From an uncultured Verrucomicrobiota bacterium (GTDB lineage Bacteria > Verrucomicrobiota > Verrucomicrobiae > Opitutales > Opitutaceae): a DNA stretch of 29,169 nt. Within the stretch, counting starts at the first letter, position 1; each line of letters starts with the position of its first letter. The notes under the pieces were generated by a model that saw only the letters and a program-made list of their open reading frames with translations, was not told the DNA's origin and made no database searches. The translations under genes were made by a program, and so were the position numbers. Below, in pieces: positions 12,404 through 21,020 of this stretch. The stretch lies in assembly GCA_946482165.1 (NCBI GenBank), contig CAMLQS010000018.1, forward strand, positions 1 through 29,169. Reading direction: 5' to 3'.

Positions 12404-15097
12404 TTACTGCGCCTGGAAACTCCATTGCTGGTTCAGGCCGCCATTGGCGGCCCACTGCACCACTTTGGCTCCGCTGGTTTTGGCGGCGCCGTAGACGTCG
12501 AGGAGCTTGCCGCTGTGCGCGGCGGCGAGGGTGTAGTAGCCGCCGCCGATCGATTGGATGATCCACTTCTGGTTATCCTTGGCGGTGAAGTCCCAGCACG
12601 AGAGGTCGGCGCCGTTGTCGTAGGAAACGCCATACACATCGAGGTAGCGGGGATTGGCGACGTTGGTGAGGTAGAACTGGTTGCCGCCGATGTTCGTCAC
12701 GACCCACTTCTGGTTGTTGGAGTTGTTCGACAAGCGGCGCTGTTCGATGAGGGAGCCGAGGGCGGTGCCGGTGGCGTGGAGGGCCATGCCGCTGTTGCGG
12801 TTGATGAGCCGGTAGGTGCCGTTGGCGATCACGGGCGCGCCGACGACGAATTTCTGCGCGGTTTCGCGGAACAGCTCGACGCCGCCTTTATTGCTCGCGA
12901 GCACGAGGTAGAGGAGCGTGCCGTTCGCGACGTTGGGTGTGGTGAAGGTGATGTTTTGCGTCGTGCGGGAGCCGAGCGGGACGGTGGCGTTGAAGCCGCC
13001 CGAGGCCGAGAGGGTGCCGGTGGGCGAGCCCTGGCGCAGTTCCCAGGCGACCTGAACGGCGGTGCCGCTGAAGGTGTCGTTGTAGACGCGGAGCGTGCGG
13101 GTGACGGAGCTGTTGGCCGGCAGGATGGGCGTGCTGGCGGGCCAGTCGCCGTTGCCGTTGGAGCCCTGCGTCACGCGCCAGTAGTCGACGTCGGCGACGA
13201 GGACGGGGTGGAAGCCGGCCTGGACGCGCTGGATCTGGGCGTTGCTCCACGGATCGGGCAGGTTGTTTTCGCCGTAGAGCGGGAAGAGCGGCGTGGGGTT
13301 CCAAGGAGGAGGCTCGAGCTGCATCTGGCTCGTGGTCACGCCGGGGATGACGTTGGCCCAGGCGGAGAGGAGGGTGTAGGGGCGGATATCGGAGGCGTTT
13401 TTGGCGCGCATCGACTGGGTGGCGGTGGCGAACCAGGCGAAGCCCTGGCGGGTGTTGTCGACGTCCCAGATGAACTCGCCCTGGCCGTAGGGGCGGTCGG
13501 AGCGGGCGTGGACCTCGTCGGTGTAGTCGCCCCAGAGATCGCTGAAGCCGTAGTGGCGATAGACCGAGAAGTTCGAGTAGTTCATCGTCTCGTAGGTCGC
13601 GCGTCCGGCGTCGATGCTGAGCGGACGGGTGCCGTCGGCGGACATGGCGGCGGAGTAGAGGTCCTGCTGGAATTGGACGGAGTCGGTGGAGCCCCAGTCG
13701 GGTTCGTTGCTGATGCTGAAGCGGACCATCGACGCGTGGTTGCGGTCGCGCGTAAGGAGCTGCTTCACGTGGTTCACCATGTTGGCGCGGCCGGCGTTGA
13801 AGTCCTGCTGGTCGCCGGCGCCGCGGATGCCGGTCTCGCCGATGAGCATGAGGCCCTTCTCGTCGCAGACATCGAGCATGTAGGGGCTGGCGGGGATCTG
13901 GTGGATGCGCACGACGTTGTAGTTGAGGCGCTGAAAATTGTCCACGGCCTTGGGCCAGCCGTTCGCGCCGGGGAGGAAGCCCGGGTGGGTGTCGAAGGCG
14001 TTGCCCTTGCCGCCGGCGTAGGTGATGCCGTCGTAGTTGGCGCCCTGGAAGCTGTCGCCGCGGAAGTTCACGCGGGCGCCGTTGAGGAAGTAGGCGGTGC
14101 CGCCGCCGACGGGGTCGGCCGCCTGCTTGCACTCGCGGAAGCCGAAGCGCACGGAGGTGGAGTGCGAGGCGGCGCCGGAGAGCGAGAGGTTGAGGTGGTG
14201 CAGCTTGGCGGCGTAGCCGGCGACGTAAGGGACGTTGGGCCACCAGTAGGAGGCGGAGCCGAGGTTCCAGGCGACGGGGCCGACGGTGACCTTGGTGGTG
14301 GCGTTGGCGGCGAGGGTGACGGGCTGCGAAGGGAGCGCGGGGTAGGCCCAGGCGTCGCCGTTCCAGGATCCGAGGTTGCCGCCGAGCGTGACGCTCTTCG
14401 ATGTGGCGGACGCGTTGCGCAGCCAGACGTCGTAGGTGAGGTTGGCGTTGGTGACCGAGGTCTTGACGAAGACGTCCTCGATATGGACCTGCGGGTAGAC
14501 CTGAAGCTCGGCGGAGCGGAAGATGCCTTGCGGGAGGACGGTGCACCAGCTGCCGGCGCCGTTGGGCACGAGGGAGCGGCCGTTGAACTTGAGGGCGTCC
14601 ATGCCCTTCACGCGGACGCGCACGGTGTAGCTGTTGCCGGGGGCGACGACGTTGGTGAGATCGAATGTCGCGGGCGTGTAGGCCTGCGTGCTGCTCGCGA
14701 CGAACGTGTTATTGACGTAAAGGTCGGCCTGGTAGTTGACCGCGCCGAACTTGATTTTGGTCACTTGGGGCTGGCCGAGATTCGGGATGGTGATTGCGCG
14801 CGAGTAGTCTGCTTCGTCGACCGCGGTGAAGCCTTGTTTATACCAGCCGCCGCCGGGGACTTGGATGGTTGTGGCCGGACCGGCGGGAGCGACGGGGGTG
14901 AAGTTCCAAGTGCCGGCGAGATCGACGACCTGGCTCGGATTGGCGCGGGCGGGAGTCAGCGCTGAGAGGCAGGATAGGGCGAGCAGGGGTTGCAGCCAGC
15001 GGTGGAGACGGGAGCGTGCGACGGATGGCTTCGACTCGGGAAACACGGGCGCGTTGGCGGCCGTGTGGGCACGATCAGGGGTGACATTGCGATTCAT
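12404..15097 (-). CDS. Exported GH2-type glycosidase with C-terminal ricin-type lectin domain
   Basis: An 897-residue protein with an unusually long n-region before the signal hydrophobic core (about residues 34-52, cleavage likely after ARA). A GH2 sugar-binding domain follows (VDLAGTWNF, GGGWYKQGF, DLYVNNTFVAS), then an Ig-like domain and a TIM barrel. Glu465 in SISNEPDWGS is the expected acid/base. Glu541 in YGQGEFIWDVD is the expected nucleophile. From about residue 755 to the end lies a ricin-B/CBM13-type trefoil with three Q-x-W motifs (NNQKW, DNQKW, LNQQW), so the enzyme probably binds polysaccharide. Substrate class is uncertain: galactosidase, glucuronidase and mannosidase-like members share this layout. 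It is upstream of the second GH2 gene and divergent from a two-component pair, with a palindrome between. Start 15097 was chosen because the frame upstream is low-complexity Arg/Pro. Confidence 0.92.
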   Translation of the reverse strand: MNRNVTPDRAHTAANAPVFPESKPSVARSRLHRWLQPLLALSCLSALTPARANPSQVVDLAGTWNFTPVAPAGPATTIQVPGGGWYKQGFTAVDEADYSRAITIPNLGQPQVTKIKFGAVNYQADLYVNNTFVASSTQAYTPATFDLTNVVAPGNSYTVRVRVKGMDALKFNGRSLVPNGAGSWCTVLPQGIFRSAELQVYPQVHIEDVFVKTSVTNANLTYDVWLRNASATSKSVTLGGNLGSWNGDAWAYPALPSQPVTLAANATTKVTVGPVAWNLGSASYWWPNVPYVAGYAAKLHHLNLSLSGAASHSTSVRFGFRECKQAADPVGGGTAYFLNGARVNFRGDSFQGANYDGITYAGGKGNAFDTHPGFLPGANGWPKAVDNFQRLNYNVVRIHQIPASPYMLDVCDEKGLMLIGETGIRGAGDQQDFNAGRANMVNHVKQLLTRDRNHASMVRFSISNEPDWGSTDSVQFQQDLYSAAMSADGTRPLSIDAGRATYETMNYSNFSVYRHYGFSDLWGDYTDEVHARSDRPYGQGEFIWDVDNTRQGFAWFATATQSMRAKNASDIRPYTLLSAWANVIPGVTTSQMQLEPPPWNPTPLFPLYGENNLPDPWSNAQIQRVQAGFHPVLVADVDYWRVTQGSNGNGDWPASTPILPANSSVTRTLRVYNDTFSGTAVQVAWELRQGSPTGTLSASGGFNATVPLGSRTTQNITFTTPNVANGTLLYLVLASNKGGVELFRETAQKFVVGAPVIANGTYRLINRNSGMALHATGTALGSLIEQRRLSNNSNNQKWVVTNIGGNQFYLTNVANPRYLDVYGVSYDNGADLSCWDFTAKDNQKWIIQSIGGGYYTLAAAHSGKLLDVYGAAKTSGAKVVQWAANGGLNQQWSFQAQ

Positions 15098-15197
15098 GGT
15101 TTGGGGTAGTGACGAGTTTTCTGCGCGGACGTTGAGTCCGGGCCACCCGGGGCGGGGCGCGCGTTGGATATTAGCTGCGAGACCTCCGGCATGTAAC

Positions 15198-15213
15198 CTA
15201 TCACAAGTGATAG
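15198..15213. promoter_or_regulatory. CTATCAC-AA-GTGATAG palindrome in the GH2/kinase divergent promoter region
   Basis: A perfect 7-bp inverted repeat with a 2-bp centre, flanked by AAC on one side and TT on the other. It lies 101 bp upstream of the GH2/lectin ATG and 70 bp upstream of the kinase ATG. The symmetric layout suits a dimeric regulator, possibly the NarL-type response regulator encoded at 17394-18038. That link is inferred from position only. Confidence 0.55.
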
Positions 15214-15282
15214 TTCGGCGGCGGCGCGGGGGTGGCGGTTTGACGTGTGCGCGGGTTTCGGCCACCGGAGAGGCGCCTCGCG

Positions 15283-17397
15283 ATGTTGCCCCGCCCCCGC
15301 GCCTTCCGTCGGCTTGTTCGCGTCCTCCTGTTCGGGATGTCCGCGGTGGCGCTGGCCTGCGCGGTGTGCGCGAACGAAGTCGGATCCGCCAGTCCGGCGG
15401 AAGACGCGGATTCGATCGTGGAGGCCGCGCGGGTGCGCGCGTTGCGACCGGAGGAGGCGCGGCGGTCGATTCGCGTGTCGATTCGCGGCGTGGTGACGAC
15501 GGCCAACGCCGATTCCTGCGTGGTGCAGGATGCGAGCGGGCCGGTATTTGTCCGACCCGCCGAGGGCGTTTGGCCGGAGCGGCCTGGCGCGGGGGAGCTT
15601 TGGGAGTTTTCGGGGATAACCGATCCCGGTGAGTTTTCGCCAATCGTGGCGGCCGCGCGTGGCTCCCGCCTCGGACGGCAGGATTTGCCGCGGCCGATCC
15701 GCCCGGGCTGGGAGCAGCTGACCAACGGCAGCCTCGACGTGGAACTGGTCGAGGTAAGGGGGGTGTTGTTGGAAAGAGATGAAAGGGAGATGACGCTGCT
15801 GGTGCCGGGCGGAGTGGCGAAAATCCTCGCGCATCCCGGCTACCCGTTGCCGGAGATCCCTGTGTCTCCGGACGGGAGGGCGGCCTCGAGAGGAAGCCTG
15901 GTGCGGTTGCGCGGCGTCTTCTTCGCGTATCGCGATTCGGCAACCCGGCAGCTCATGCCCGGCCGTTTTTTGCTCGGAGGCGCCCGGCTCGCCGTGGACG
16001 AGTTCGCGCCCGCGGATCCTTTCGCGCGAGCGACCAGGCGCGTGGAGGAGTTGCTTCGCTTCGATGCCGCCGCGGACGGACCGCGCCGCTTCAAGGTCGG
16101 GGGGCAGGTGGTGCACGCGCGCCCCGGGGAGTTCTTCCTTTGCGATGGAAACAACAGCCTGCGCGTGCGCGGGGTTGCGCCGTCCGGGCTGGGCGCGGGC
16201 GATCTGGTCGAAGTCGTCGGCTTCCCGCAGATCGGCGGACCATCGCCGGTCTTGCTCGAGGCGGTGACGCGGCGAACCGGGCGGGAAGCGCTGCCGGCGC
16301 CCCGCGACCTTGCGGAGAGCGATCTGTCGGATGAGCGGCATGATTCCACGCGGGTGCGACTGGAGGCGCGTCTGGTCGGCGAGCAGGTCCGTCTCGGCGA
16401 GCGTGTCATCGAACTGCAGGCGGGGCGTCGGCCTTTTCTTGCCCGGTTGCGCGACGGCGAGGTTTTGGGGAGGAGCCTGCGGCCGGGCGATCAACTCCGG
16501 CTGACGGGAGTCTATGCCAGCCTGCGCGGAAACGCGTCGCGCGATGCGTTTGGAGGATTCGAGCTCCTGTTAAACTCATCCGCGGACATCGAGCTGTTAA
16601 GAAACGGACCGTGGTGGACTCCGCGCCACACCTTCATCTCGCTCGGACTCCTTTCGACGGGGCTGGCGGCCTTGCTGGCTTGGATCGTCGCGCTGCGGCG
16701 GACGGTCGCGCATCGCACTGTGCTCCTCGAAAAGGAGGTTCGCGAACGCGAGCGCGTGGAGCGGCGCCGAATGTTGGAGCAGGAGCGGGCGCGCGTTGCG
16801 CAGGATCTGCACGACGAACTGGGGGCGGGGCTCACGCAGATCGGTTTGATCGGCTCGTTGGCCGCCCAGCCGGGGGTGACTCCGGATCGCACGAGGAGCC
16901 ATGCCCGGCTCGTCGCCGGCAAGGCCAGGGACTTGGTCGGCGTGCTGGACGAGATCGTCTGGGCGCTTAATCCGAAGCACGATACGGCGACGTCGGTGCG
17001 CGGGTATTTTTGCGACTACGCGGACGATTTCCTGCGTCCGGCGGGGATCGCGTGCCGCTTCGAAACGGACTGCAACGGGCCGGAGCTTCCGCTCAACGCG
17101 CAGCAGCGTCACGAGCTGTTTCTCGCCTTCAAGGAGGCGCTGACGAACGTGGTGAAACACGCGGCGGCGACCGAAGTCCGGGTGCGGATCACCGCCTCGG
17201 CATCGGTGCTCAGCGTGGACGTGGAGGACGACGGCAAGGGACCGCCTCGCGCGCCGGCGGCGGAAGGGGCGAATGGCATGGCCAATATGCGCAAACGTCT
17301 TGAGCGCGTCGGCGGGAGCTGCGAGATCGGTCCACGCGCTTCCGGCGGCACCGTGGTCTCTTTACGTCTGCCCGCCGGCGGTCCTGTTTCCCCATGA
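15283..17397 (+). CDS. NarL-type sensor histidine kinase with an exported OB-fold-like sensory region
   Basis: A 704-residue kinase. An N-terminal signal/anchor helix (about residues 9-30) precedes a roughly 400-residue exported region. This contains recurring beta-rich units: RVSIRGVVTTANADSCVVQD, ELVEVRGVLLERDE, RFKVGGQVVHARPGEFFLCD and GDQLRLTGVYASL. They read like OB-fold pairs seen in verrucomicrobial sensors. One membrane helix follows (about 449-471), then a coiled linker and the HisKA_3 dimerisation box with phospho-acceptor His510 (AQDLHDELGAG). The HATPase_c domain has the N-box AFKEALTNVVKHA, then VEDDGKGP and NGMANMRKRLERVGG. Start 15283 has GGAGAGG 9 nt upstream, one of the few real Shine-Dalgarno sites here. 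The stop overlaps the response-regulator start by 4 nt (ATGA), so the pair is translationally coupled. Ligand unknown; carbohydrate sensing is suggested by the adjacent GH2 genes. Confidence 0.92.
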   Translation: MLPRPRAFRRLVRVLLFGMSAVALACAVCANEVGSASPAEDADSIVEAARVRALRPEEARRSIRVSIRGVVTTANADSCVVQDASGPVFVRPAEGVWPERPGAGELWEFSGITDPGEFSPIVAAARGSRLGRQDLPRPIRPGWEQLTNGSLDVELVEVRGVLLERDEREMTLLVPGGVAKILAHPGYPLPEIPVSPDGRAASRGSLVRLRGVFFAYRDSATRQLMPGRFLLGGARLAVDEFAPADPFARATRRVEELLRFDAAADGPRRFKVGGQVVHARPGEFFLCDGNNSLRVRGVAPSGLGAGDLVEVVGFPQIGGPSPVLLEAVTRRTGREALPAPRDLAESDLSDERHDSTRVRLEARLVGEQVRLGERVIELQAGRRPFLARLRDGEVLGRSLRPGDQLRLTGVYASLRGNASRDAFGGFELLLNSSADIELLRNGPWWTPRHTFISLGLLSTGLAALLAWIVALRRTVAHRTVLLEKEVRERERVERRRMLEQERARVAQDLHDELGAGLTQIGLIGSLAAQPGVTPDRTRSHARLVAGKARDLVGVLDEIVWALNPKHDTATSVRGYFCDYADDFLRPAGIACRFETDCNGPELPLNAQQRHELFLAFKEALTNVVKHAAATEVRVRITASASVLSVDVEDDGKGPPRAPAAEGANGMANMRKRLERVGGSCEIGPRASGGTVVSLRLPAGGPVSP

Positions 17398-18038
17398 TCT
17401 CCGTCGCCTTGGTCGAAGATAACGCCGGATTGCGGCACAGCTTGGGGCTTCTGCTGGAGGAGACTCCCAATCTGCGCGGCGTCGGAGTTTATGCGGACGC
17501 TGAGGAAGCTCTCCGCGAATTGCCGGGCCGCGCGCCCGACGTGGTGCTGATGGACATTCATCTGCCCGGCATGTCGGGCATCGAGTGCACGCGGCGTCTG
17601 CGCGAACGGCTGCCGAGCGCGCGCGTGATCGTCATCACGGTGTATCGGGACAACGAGAGCATCTTCGCGGCGCTGCGTGCGGGCGCCTTTGGCTATCTCC
17701 TAAAGCGCGCGACGCCGGAGGAAATCGTCCGGGCCATCGTCGACGTGCACCAAGGGGGCGCTCCGATGAGCGGCGAGGTGGCGCGCAAGGTGGTGGAGGC
17801 GTTTCAGCCGACCGCTCCGCGCGACGAGGATGGCAAGGGCGAGCTTTCGTCGCGGGAGCGCGAAGTGCTGGACCTGCTGGCGCAGGGGCGCTTGGACAAG
17901 GAGATCGCGTCCGAGCTGGGCGTGAGTTTGCCGACCGTGCGCTTTCACCTGAAGCACATCTACGAGAAGCTCCATGTGCGCACGCGCGTGGAGGCGGCGC
18001 TCAAACACAATGCGGGCAGGCCGCCGGGACTCGCTTAG
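17394..18038 (+). CDS. NarL/FixJ-family response regulator
   Basis: A 214-residue DNA-binding response regulator, partner of the kinase whose stop codon it overlaps (ATGA). The receiver domain (about residues 1-120) has the acidic pair in VEDN, the phospho-acceptor Asp54 in VVLMDIHLPG, the switch Thr at ITVY and Lys104 in YLLKRATPEE. A linker leads to the LuxR-type helix-turn-helix (about 149-205; LSSREREVLDLLAQG, KEIASELGVSLPTVRFHLKHIYEKL). It is expected to dimerise on phosphorylation and bind an inverted repeat. The palindrome at 15198-15213 upstream of the kinase and the GH2/lectin gene is a natural candidate. No terminator was seen between its stop and the broken gene convergent to it (18039-18126). 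Confidence 0.95.
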   Translation: MISVALVEDNAGLRHSLGLLLEETPNLRGVGVYADAEEALRELPGRAPDVVLMDIHLPGMSGIECTRRLRERLPSARVIVITVYRDNESIFAALRAGAFGYLLKRATPEEIVRAIVDVHQGGAPMSGEVARKVVEAFQPTAPRDEDGKGELSSREREVLDLLAQGRLDKEIASELGVSLPTVRFHLKHIYEKLHVRTRVEAALKHNAGRPPGLA

Positions 18039-18126
18039 GCGCGACGATGGCGTTGAAAGGGTCGCATCAAGGCGGTCGGGCGACGCCTCGCCATCTTGCC
18101 TCGCCACTCCGCCTTCGATTGAATCG

Positions 18127-19479
18127 TCACGGCTTAGCGGATACGCCTGCGGGTGGAGCCGCTGAAAGTGGCATCGTTTCCTCCGACGGAACACGCCGGC
18201 CATACTCGGAGCGCGATTCGTCGGCGCCCGGGTGGCGCTCGAGAAAGACGCCGCCCGCGGTTGCGGGCGCCTTGGACTCGGCGGGATCGTCGGGCGTGTC
18301 GGTCGGCGGTTCTTTGTCGCCGGGCTCGTGGCCGCCGGGCTCGGAGGCAGGTGTGGCGAGCGCGAAGCTTTCGAGGACAAATCCCTGGGTCAGGCCGTCG
18401 TCGGTCAGGCCGGTGCCGACGATGGTGGAGAGTCCGTTTGCGACGAAGTGGATGCCGGTGACGCTCTCGGGGGCGAGGCCGGCGAATGCGACTCCCGCGG
18501 CGGACGCCAGGGTTGCCAGGTCGTAGACGTCGCCTTCGGCGTTCCAAAGGACGGCGCCGCTTTCGTAGCTGCCGGTGTCGGTGGCACGACCGCCGAACCA
18601 GACTTTGTTTTCCGCGGCGCCGAGCACGGTGGCTTCGAAACCAGGAAGCGTTTCAAACGCGGTGGTGGCGCCGTTGGCGGTATTTCAGATCACCGGGCGG
18701 AGCCGGGTTCCGTCGTCCGCGGCTCCGACGAGGGTTCCGTCGCGGGAAATCGCCTCCGCGAAGCTGCGCGAGCCATCGACGCGCATCTGGAGTTTTGCGG
18801 CCGCGTAGGCGCTGGCGTTTTCGGTCCGGACCACGGCTTGGGAACCGGGGGCGGTTTCGTAATGACCGACCGCGCGCGCACCGTCGTGCGAGAGCGAGGT
18901 GGCGAGGCTGGCGCCGACCGCATCGCCCGGCAGAGGAAGAGCCGAACAGAGTAGGAACTTCCCGGCGATTCGCGCCAGAGCGCGGCGGCGGGAGCGGGGC
19001 CGCTTTGTCCGACGAATCGGGAGCCATTGGCCGAGCCTCCCGAGAGAAGCGATTCGGAGGCGCCCGAGCCGAGACGGGGAAGCACGGAGGCGGCGTGGGA
19101 GCCTGAAGAACCGAAACGAACCCACGCCACCGGCGCGTGGTCGTTGTCGCCGGAGTCGGTCATGGGAAGCGCGGCATCGCCGGCGAGAAGCGATGCGTCG
19201 GGGAAATCCAGCGGAGTTCGCCGCCCTCGGCGCCGACCGGGAGAGCCGGCAAAACGGCCGGCGCGCAGGTGTCGGCTCCCTTGCTCCATACCGCGGGAAC
19301 GGATCCCCGGAAGTCCTGCGCGTTGCCGATGACCGCGCCGTTGTCGGCGACTCCCGCGGCGTAGTCGTAGGTGCTGTCCGAATACGGGCTGGGAAGGTGG
19401 AGCGCCGCCGACGACGCGAGACCGGGGACGAGGGCCAGGCCGAAGGCGGGAGAGTGGAGACGATGGCTCGCTTGCGCAT
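18127..19479 (-). pseudogene. Broken gene for a HAF-repeat-type exported protein
   Basis: Conceptual reading from ATG 19479 (MRKRAIVS, start of a signal peptide) changes frame three times. The shifts fall near 19448, near the G-run 19200-19203 and near 18924-18944. There is also an in-frame TGA at 18687-18685, where the family pattern expects Trp (PVI-W-NTANG). Joined fragments give a plausible HAF-family exported protein of about 450 residues. Recurring signatures are AAGVADNGAVIGNA, PVAWVRFG, AISRDGTLVGAADDG and GLTDDGLTQGFVLE, which are the alternating GxAxDxGxxVG / AxxWxxG units of this group. The C-terminal part after about 18330 is Pro/Asp/Glu-rich, and no membrane anchor or sorting signal is recognisable. 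Neighbouring genes are intact, so true decay is likelier than poor sequence, though indels at G-runs could be sequencing errors. HAF proteins have no established function. Confidence 0.75.
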
Positions 19480-19553
19480 GCAAAAGCGGTGCGCGGGCGA
19501 GGCGGCCGGGGCAGGCCCGAACCGCCGTCCGGTCGGTCTTTGACGGCACTTTG

Positions 19554-19575
19554 GAAGTTCTCCCCAGCGAACTTC
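19554..19575. promoter_or_regulatory. Small inverted repeat upstream of the HAF-type pseudogene
   Basis: GAAGTTC (19554-19560) and GAACTTC (19569-19575) form a perfect 7-bp inverted repeat with an 8-nt spacer, 75 bp upstream of the pseudogene start and 53 nt past the tsaE stop. It may be a remnant operator or a weak hairpin. The remaining gap 19480-19627 is GC-rich with nothing else recognised. Confidence 0.25.
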
Positions 19576-19627
19576 GCCCGCGATTCCCTGGGGGCGCGGG
19601 TAGTTCCCGGGGCGCCGGGGCGCACGC

Positions 19628-20068
19628 TCAGCGCAGCCGGATCCGATGGCGCCGGTCGGAGGCATGCCCGAGCTCGAGGTGCATGGTCCCGCTTGGAAGC
19701 CAGTCGGCGACTTTCTCCGGCCACTCGATCGCCGCCCACCAGGGAGGATTGAGGAAGTCGTCGATCATGAGGTCCTCCAGGGCGCGACCGCCTTCGATGC
19801 GGTAGGCGTCGACGTGGACCAGGGTTTTTCCGCCGCCCCGGTGCAGGGCAAGGATGGCGAAGGTGGGGCTCGTCACCGATTCCTGGATACCGAGGCCGCG
19901 CGCAAGCCCTTGCACGAAGGTGGTCTTGCCCGCGCCGAGATCGCCGTGGAGGGCGAGCACGGTCCCGGGAGGAAGGGCGGAGGCGAGGCGCGCGGCGAGG
20001 GCCTGGGTTTCTTTCGCCGACGAGGTGGCGACGCCCGCCCGGAGTTCAGTTAAAATGCTCGAATCCAT
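19628..20068 (-). CDS. tsaE: tRNA threonylcarbamoyladenosine biosynthesis ATPase TsaE
   Basis: P-loop ATPase that works with TsaB and TsaD to place t6A at position 37 of ANN-decoding tRNAs; cytoplasmic and usually essential. The 146-residue product has the family order. The Walker A is [20 protein letters not shown] (residues 41-60), followed by the SPTF switch (67-70), the HVDAYRIE segment (85-92) and the IEWPEKV motif (114-120). Length fits the family (about 150). Start 20068 overlaps the thiL 3' end by 23 nt, suggesting translational coupling. It is the last gene of the CPBP-thiL-tsaE set. No Shine-Dalgarno is visible. tsaB and tsaD are not in the window. Confidence 0.96.
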   Translation of the reverse strand: MDSSILTELRAGVATSSAKETQALAARLASALPPGTVLALHGDLGAGKTTFVQGLARGLGIQESVTSPTFAILALHRGGGKTLVHVDAYRIEGGRALEDLMIDDFLNPPWWAAIEWPEKVADWLPSGTMHLELGHASDRRHRIRLR

Positions 20069-21020
20069 GATAGGCGGATAGATCGAGCGCGCCGTGCGCC
20101 GCCGGATCGGCGGAGCGCGGCGCGAACTGACCGACGACGGTGAGAGGGAGGCGCGGAAACGCGCGGCGCCAGGCGGCGAGGAGTTTTTGCGCTCCGGCGG
20201 GCGTGGCGCGGAGGGCGAGGAGCAGCTCGTAATCCTCGCCATCGGTGAGGGCGCCGCGAAGTTCGACGCGCGGGTGGCGGGGCAGGAGTTCGCCGAAGAG
20301 AAGGGGCCTCGCGCCGGCGGGCGTGAGCGAATGGATGTCTTTGGCGAGGCCGTCGCTGAGGTCCATGAGCGCGGCCACCTCGGGGCGCCGCGCGAGCCAT
20401 CGGCCCTCGGCGAGACGCGGCGTGAAGGAGTGGTGGCGTCCGCTGGGCAGGCTGCCGCCAAGGCGGCCGGTGACGGCGATGAAGTCGCCGATCCGGGCTC
20501 CGGCACGGGTAAGCGCGCGGGCGCCGGGCGCGGTGGTTTCGCCGAGGAGGGTGAGCGTGGCGACGAGACCGCCGCGATGCGTGGCGAGATCGCCGCCCAC
20601 CAGAGGCACGCCGAAGCGGCGGGCGTCGGCGGCGAGGCCGCGATAAAAGGCTTCGAGCCAATCGAGGCGCGTGCGCGGATCGAGGGCGAGGGCGAGCACG
20701 GCGGCGCGAGGATTTCCGCCCATGGCGGCGATGTCGCTGAGGTTGCGACGAAGGAGTTTTCGGCCGACGTCGCGCGGCGCCACGGCGTCGTCGAAGTGCT
20801 CGCCGTGGATGACCGGGTCGACGGTGATCAGAGCGGCGGGAGCGCCGCGTTTACCGGCGACTCCGGTTGGGCGGGACGCGGGCAGCACGGCGCAATCGTC
20901 ACCCATGCCGGCCGGCGCGGCGGGGGCGGCGGAGCCGAGCCAGCGGCGGATGCGCCCAAGGAGCTTTTGTTCGCCGAGCGAGGCGATGGTTTCGGCGGGG
21001 TTGTCGGAGAAGGGATTCAC
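20046..21020 (-). CDS. thiL: Thiamine-monophosphate kinase
   Basis: ATP-dependent kinase converting thiamine monophosphate to thiamine diphosphate, the last step of the pathway; cytoplasmic. The 324-residue product begins [20 protein letters not shown]. It has the nucleotide/metal loop MGDDCAVLP, then [13 protein letters not shown] and [18 protein letters not shown], which are hallmarks of the ThiL/PurM fold. [13 protein letters not shown] and [15 protein letters not shown] follow. The last carries the conserved Asp cluster, and the C-terminal [11 protein letters not shown] is canonical. The start is GTG at 21020; it overlaps the CPBP stop by 4 nt (GTGA), which fixes the start and implies coupling. 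Its 3' end overlaps tsaE by 23 nt. No other thiamine genes or TPP riboswitch are seen. Confidence 0.95.
   Translation of the reverse strand: MNPFSDNPAETIASLGEQKLLGRIRRWLGSAAPAAPAGMGDDCAVLPASRPTGVAGKRGAPAALITVDPVIHGEHFDDAVAPRDVGRKLLRRNLSDIAAMGGNPRAAVLALALDPRTRLDWLEAFYRGLAADARRFGVPLVGGDLATHRGGLVATLTLLGETTAPGARALTRAGARIGDFIAVTGRLGGSLPSGRHHSFTPRLAEGRWLARRPEVAALMDLSDGLAKDIHSLTPAGARPLLFGELLPRHPRVELRGALTDGEDYELLLALRATPAGAQKLLAAWRRAFPRLPLTVVGQFAPRSADPAAHGALDLSAYHGFEHFN

Noticed and set aside
11231..14965. A very long open frame (over 1200 codons) on the plus strand, antisense to both GH2 genes
   Set aside because: It is a by-product of GC-rich codon use on the minus strand. Its translation is Gly/Ala/Val/Glu-rich without domains, while the minus strand encodes two clear GH2 enzymes with catalytic residues.
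18127..19665. Several separate small genes on the minus strand in this interval
   Set aside because: The fragments in different frames join into one continuous HAF-type pattern with a single signal-peptide start, so one broken gene explains them better.
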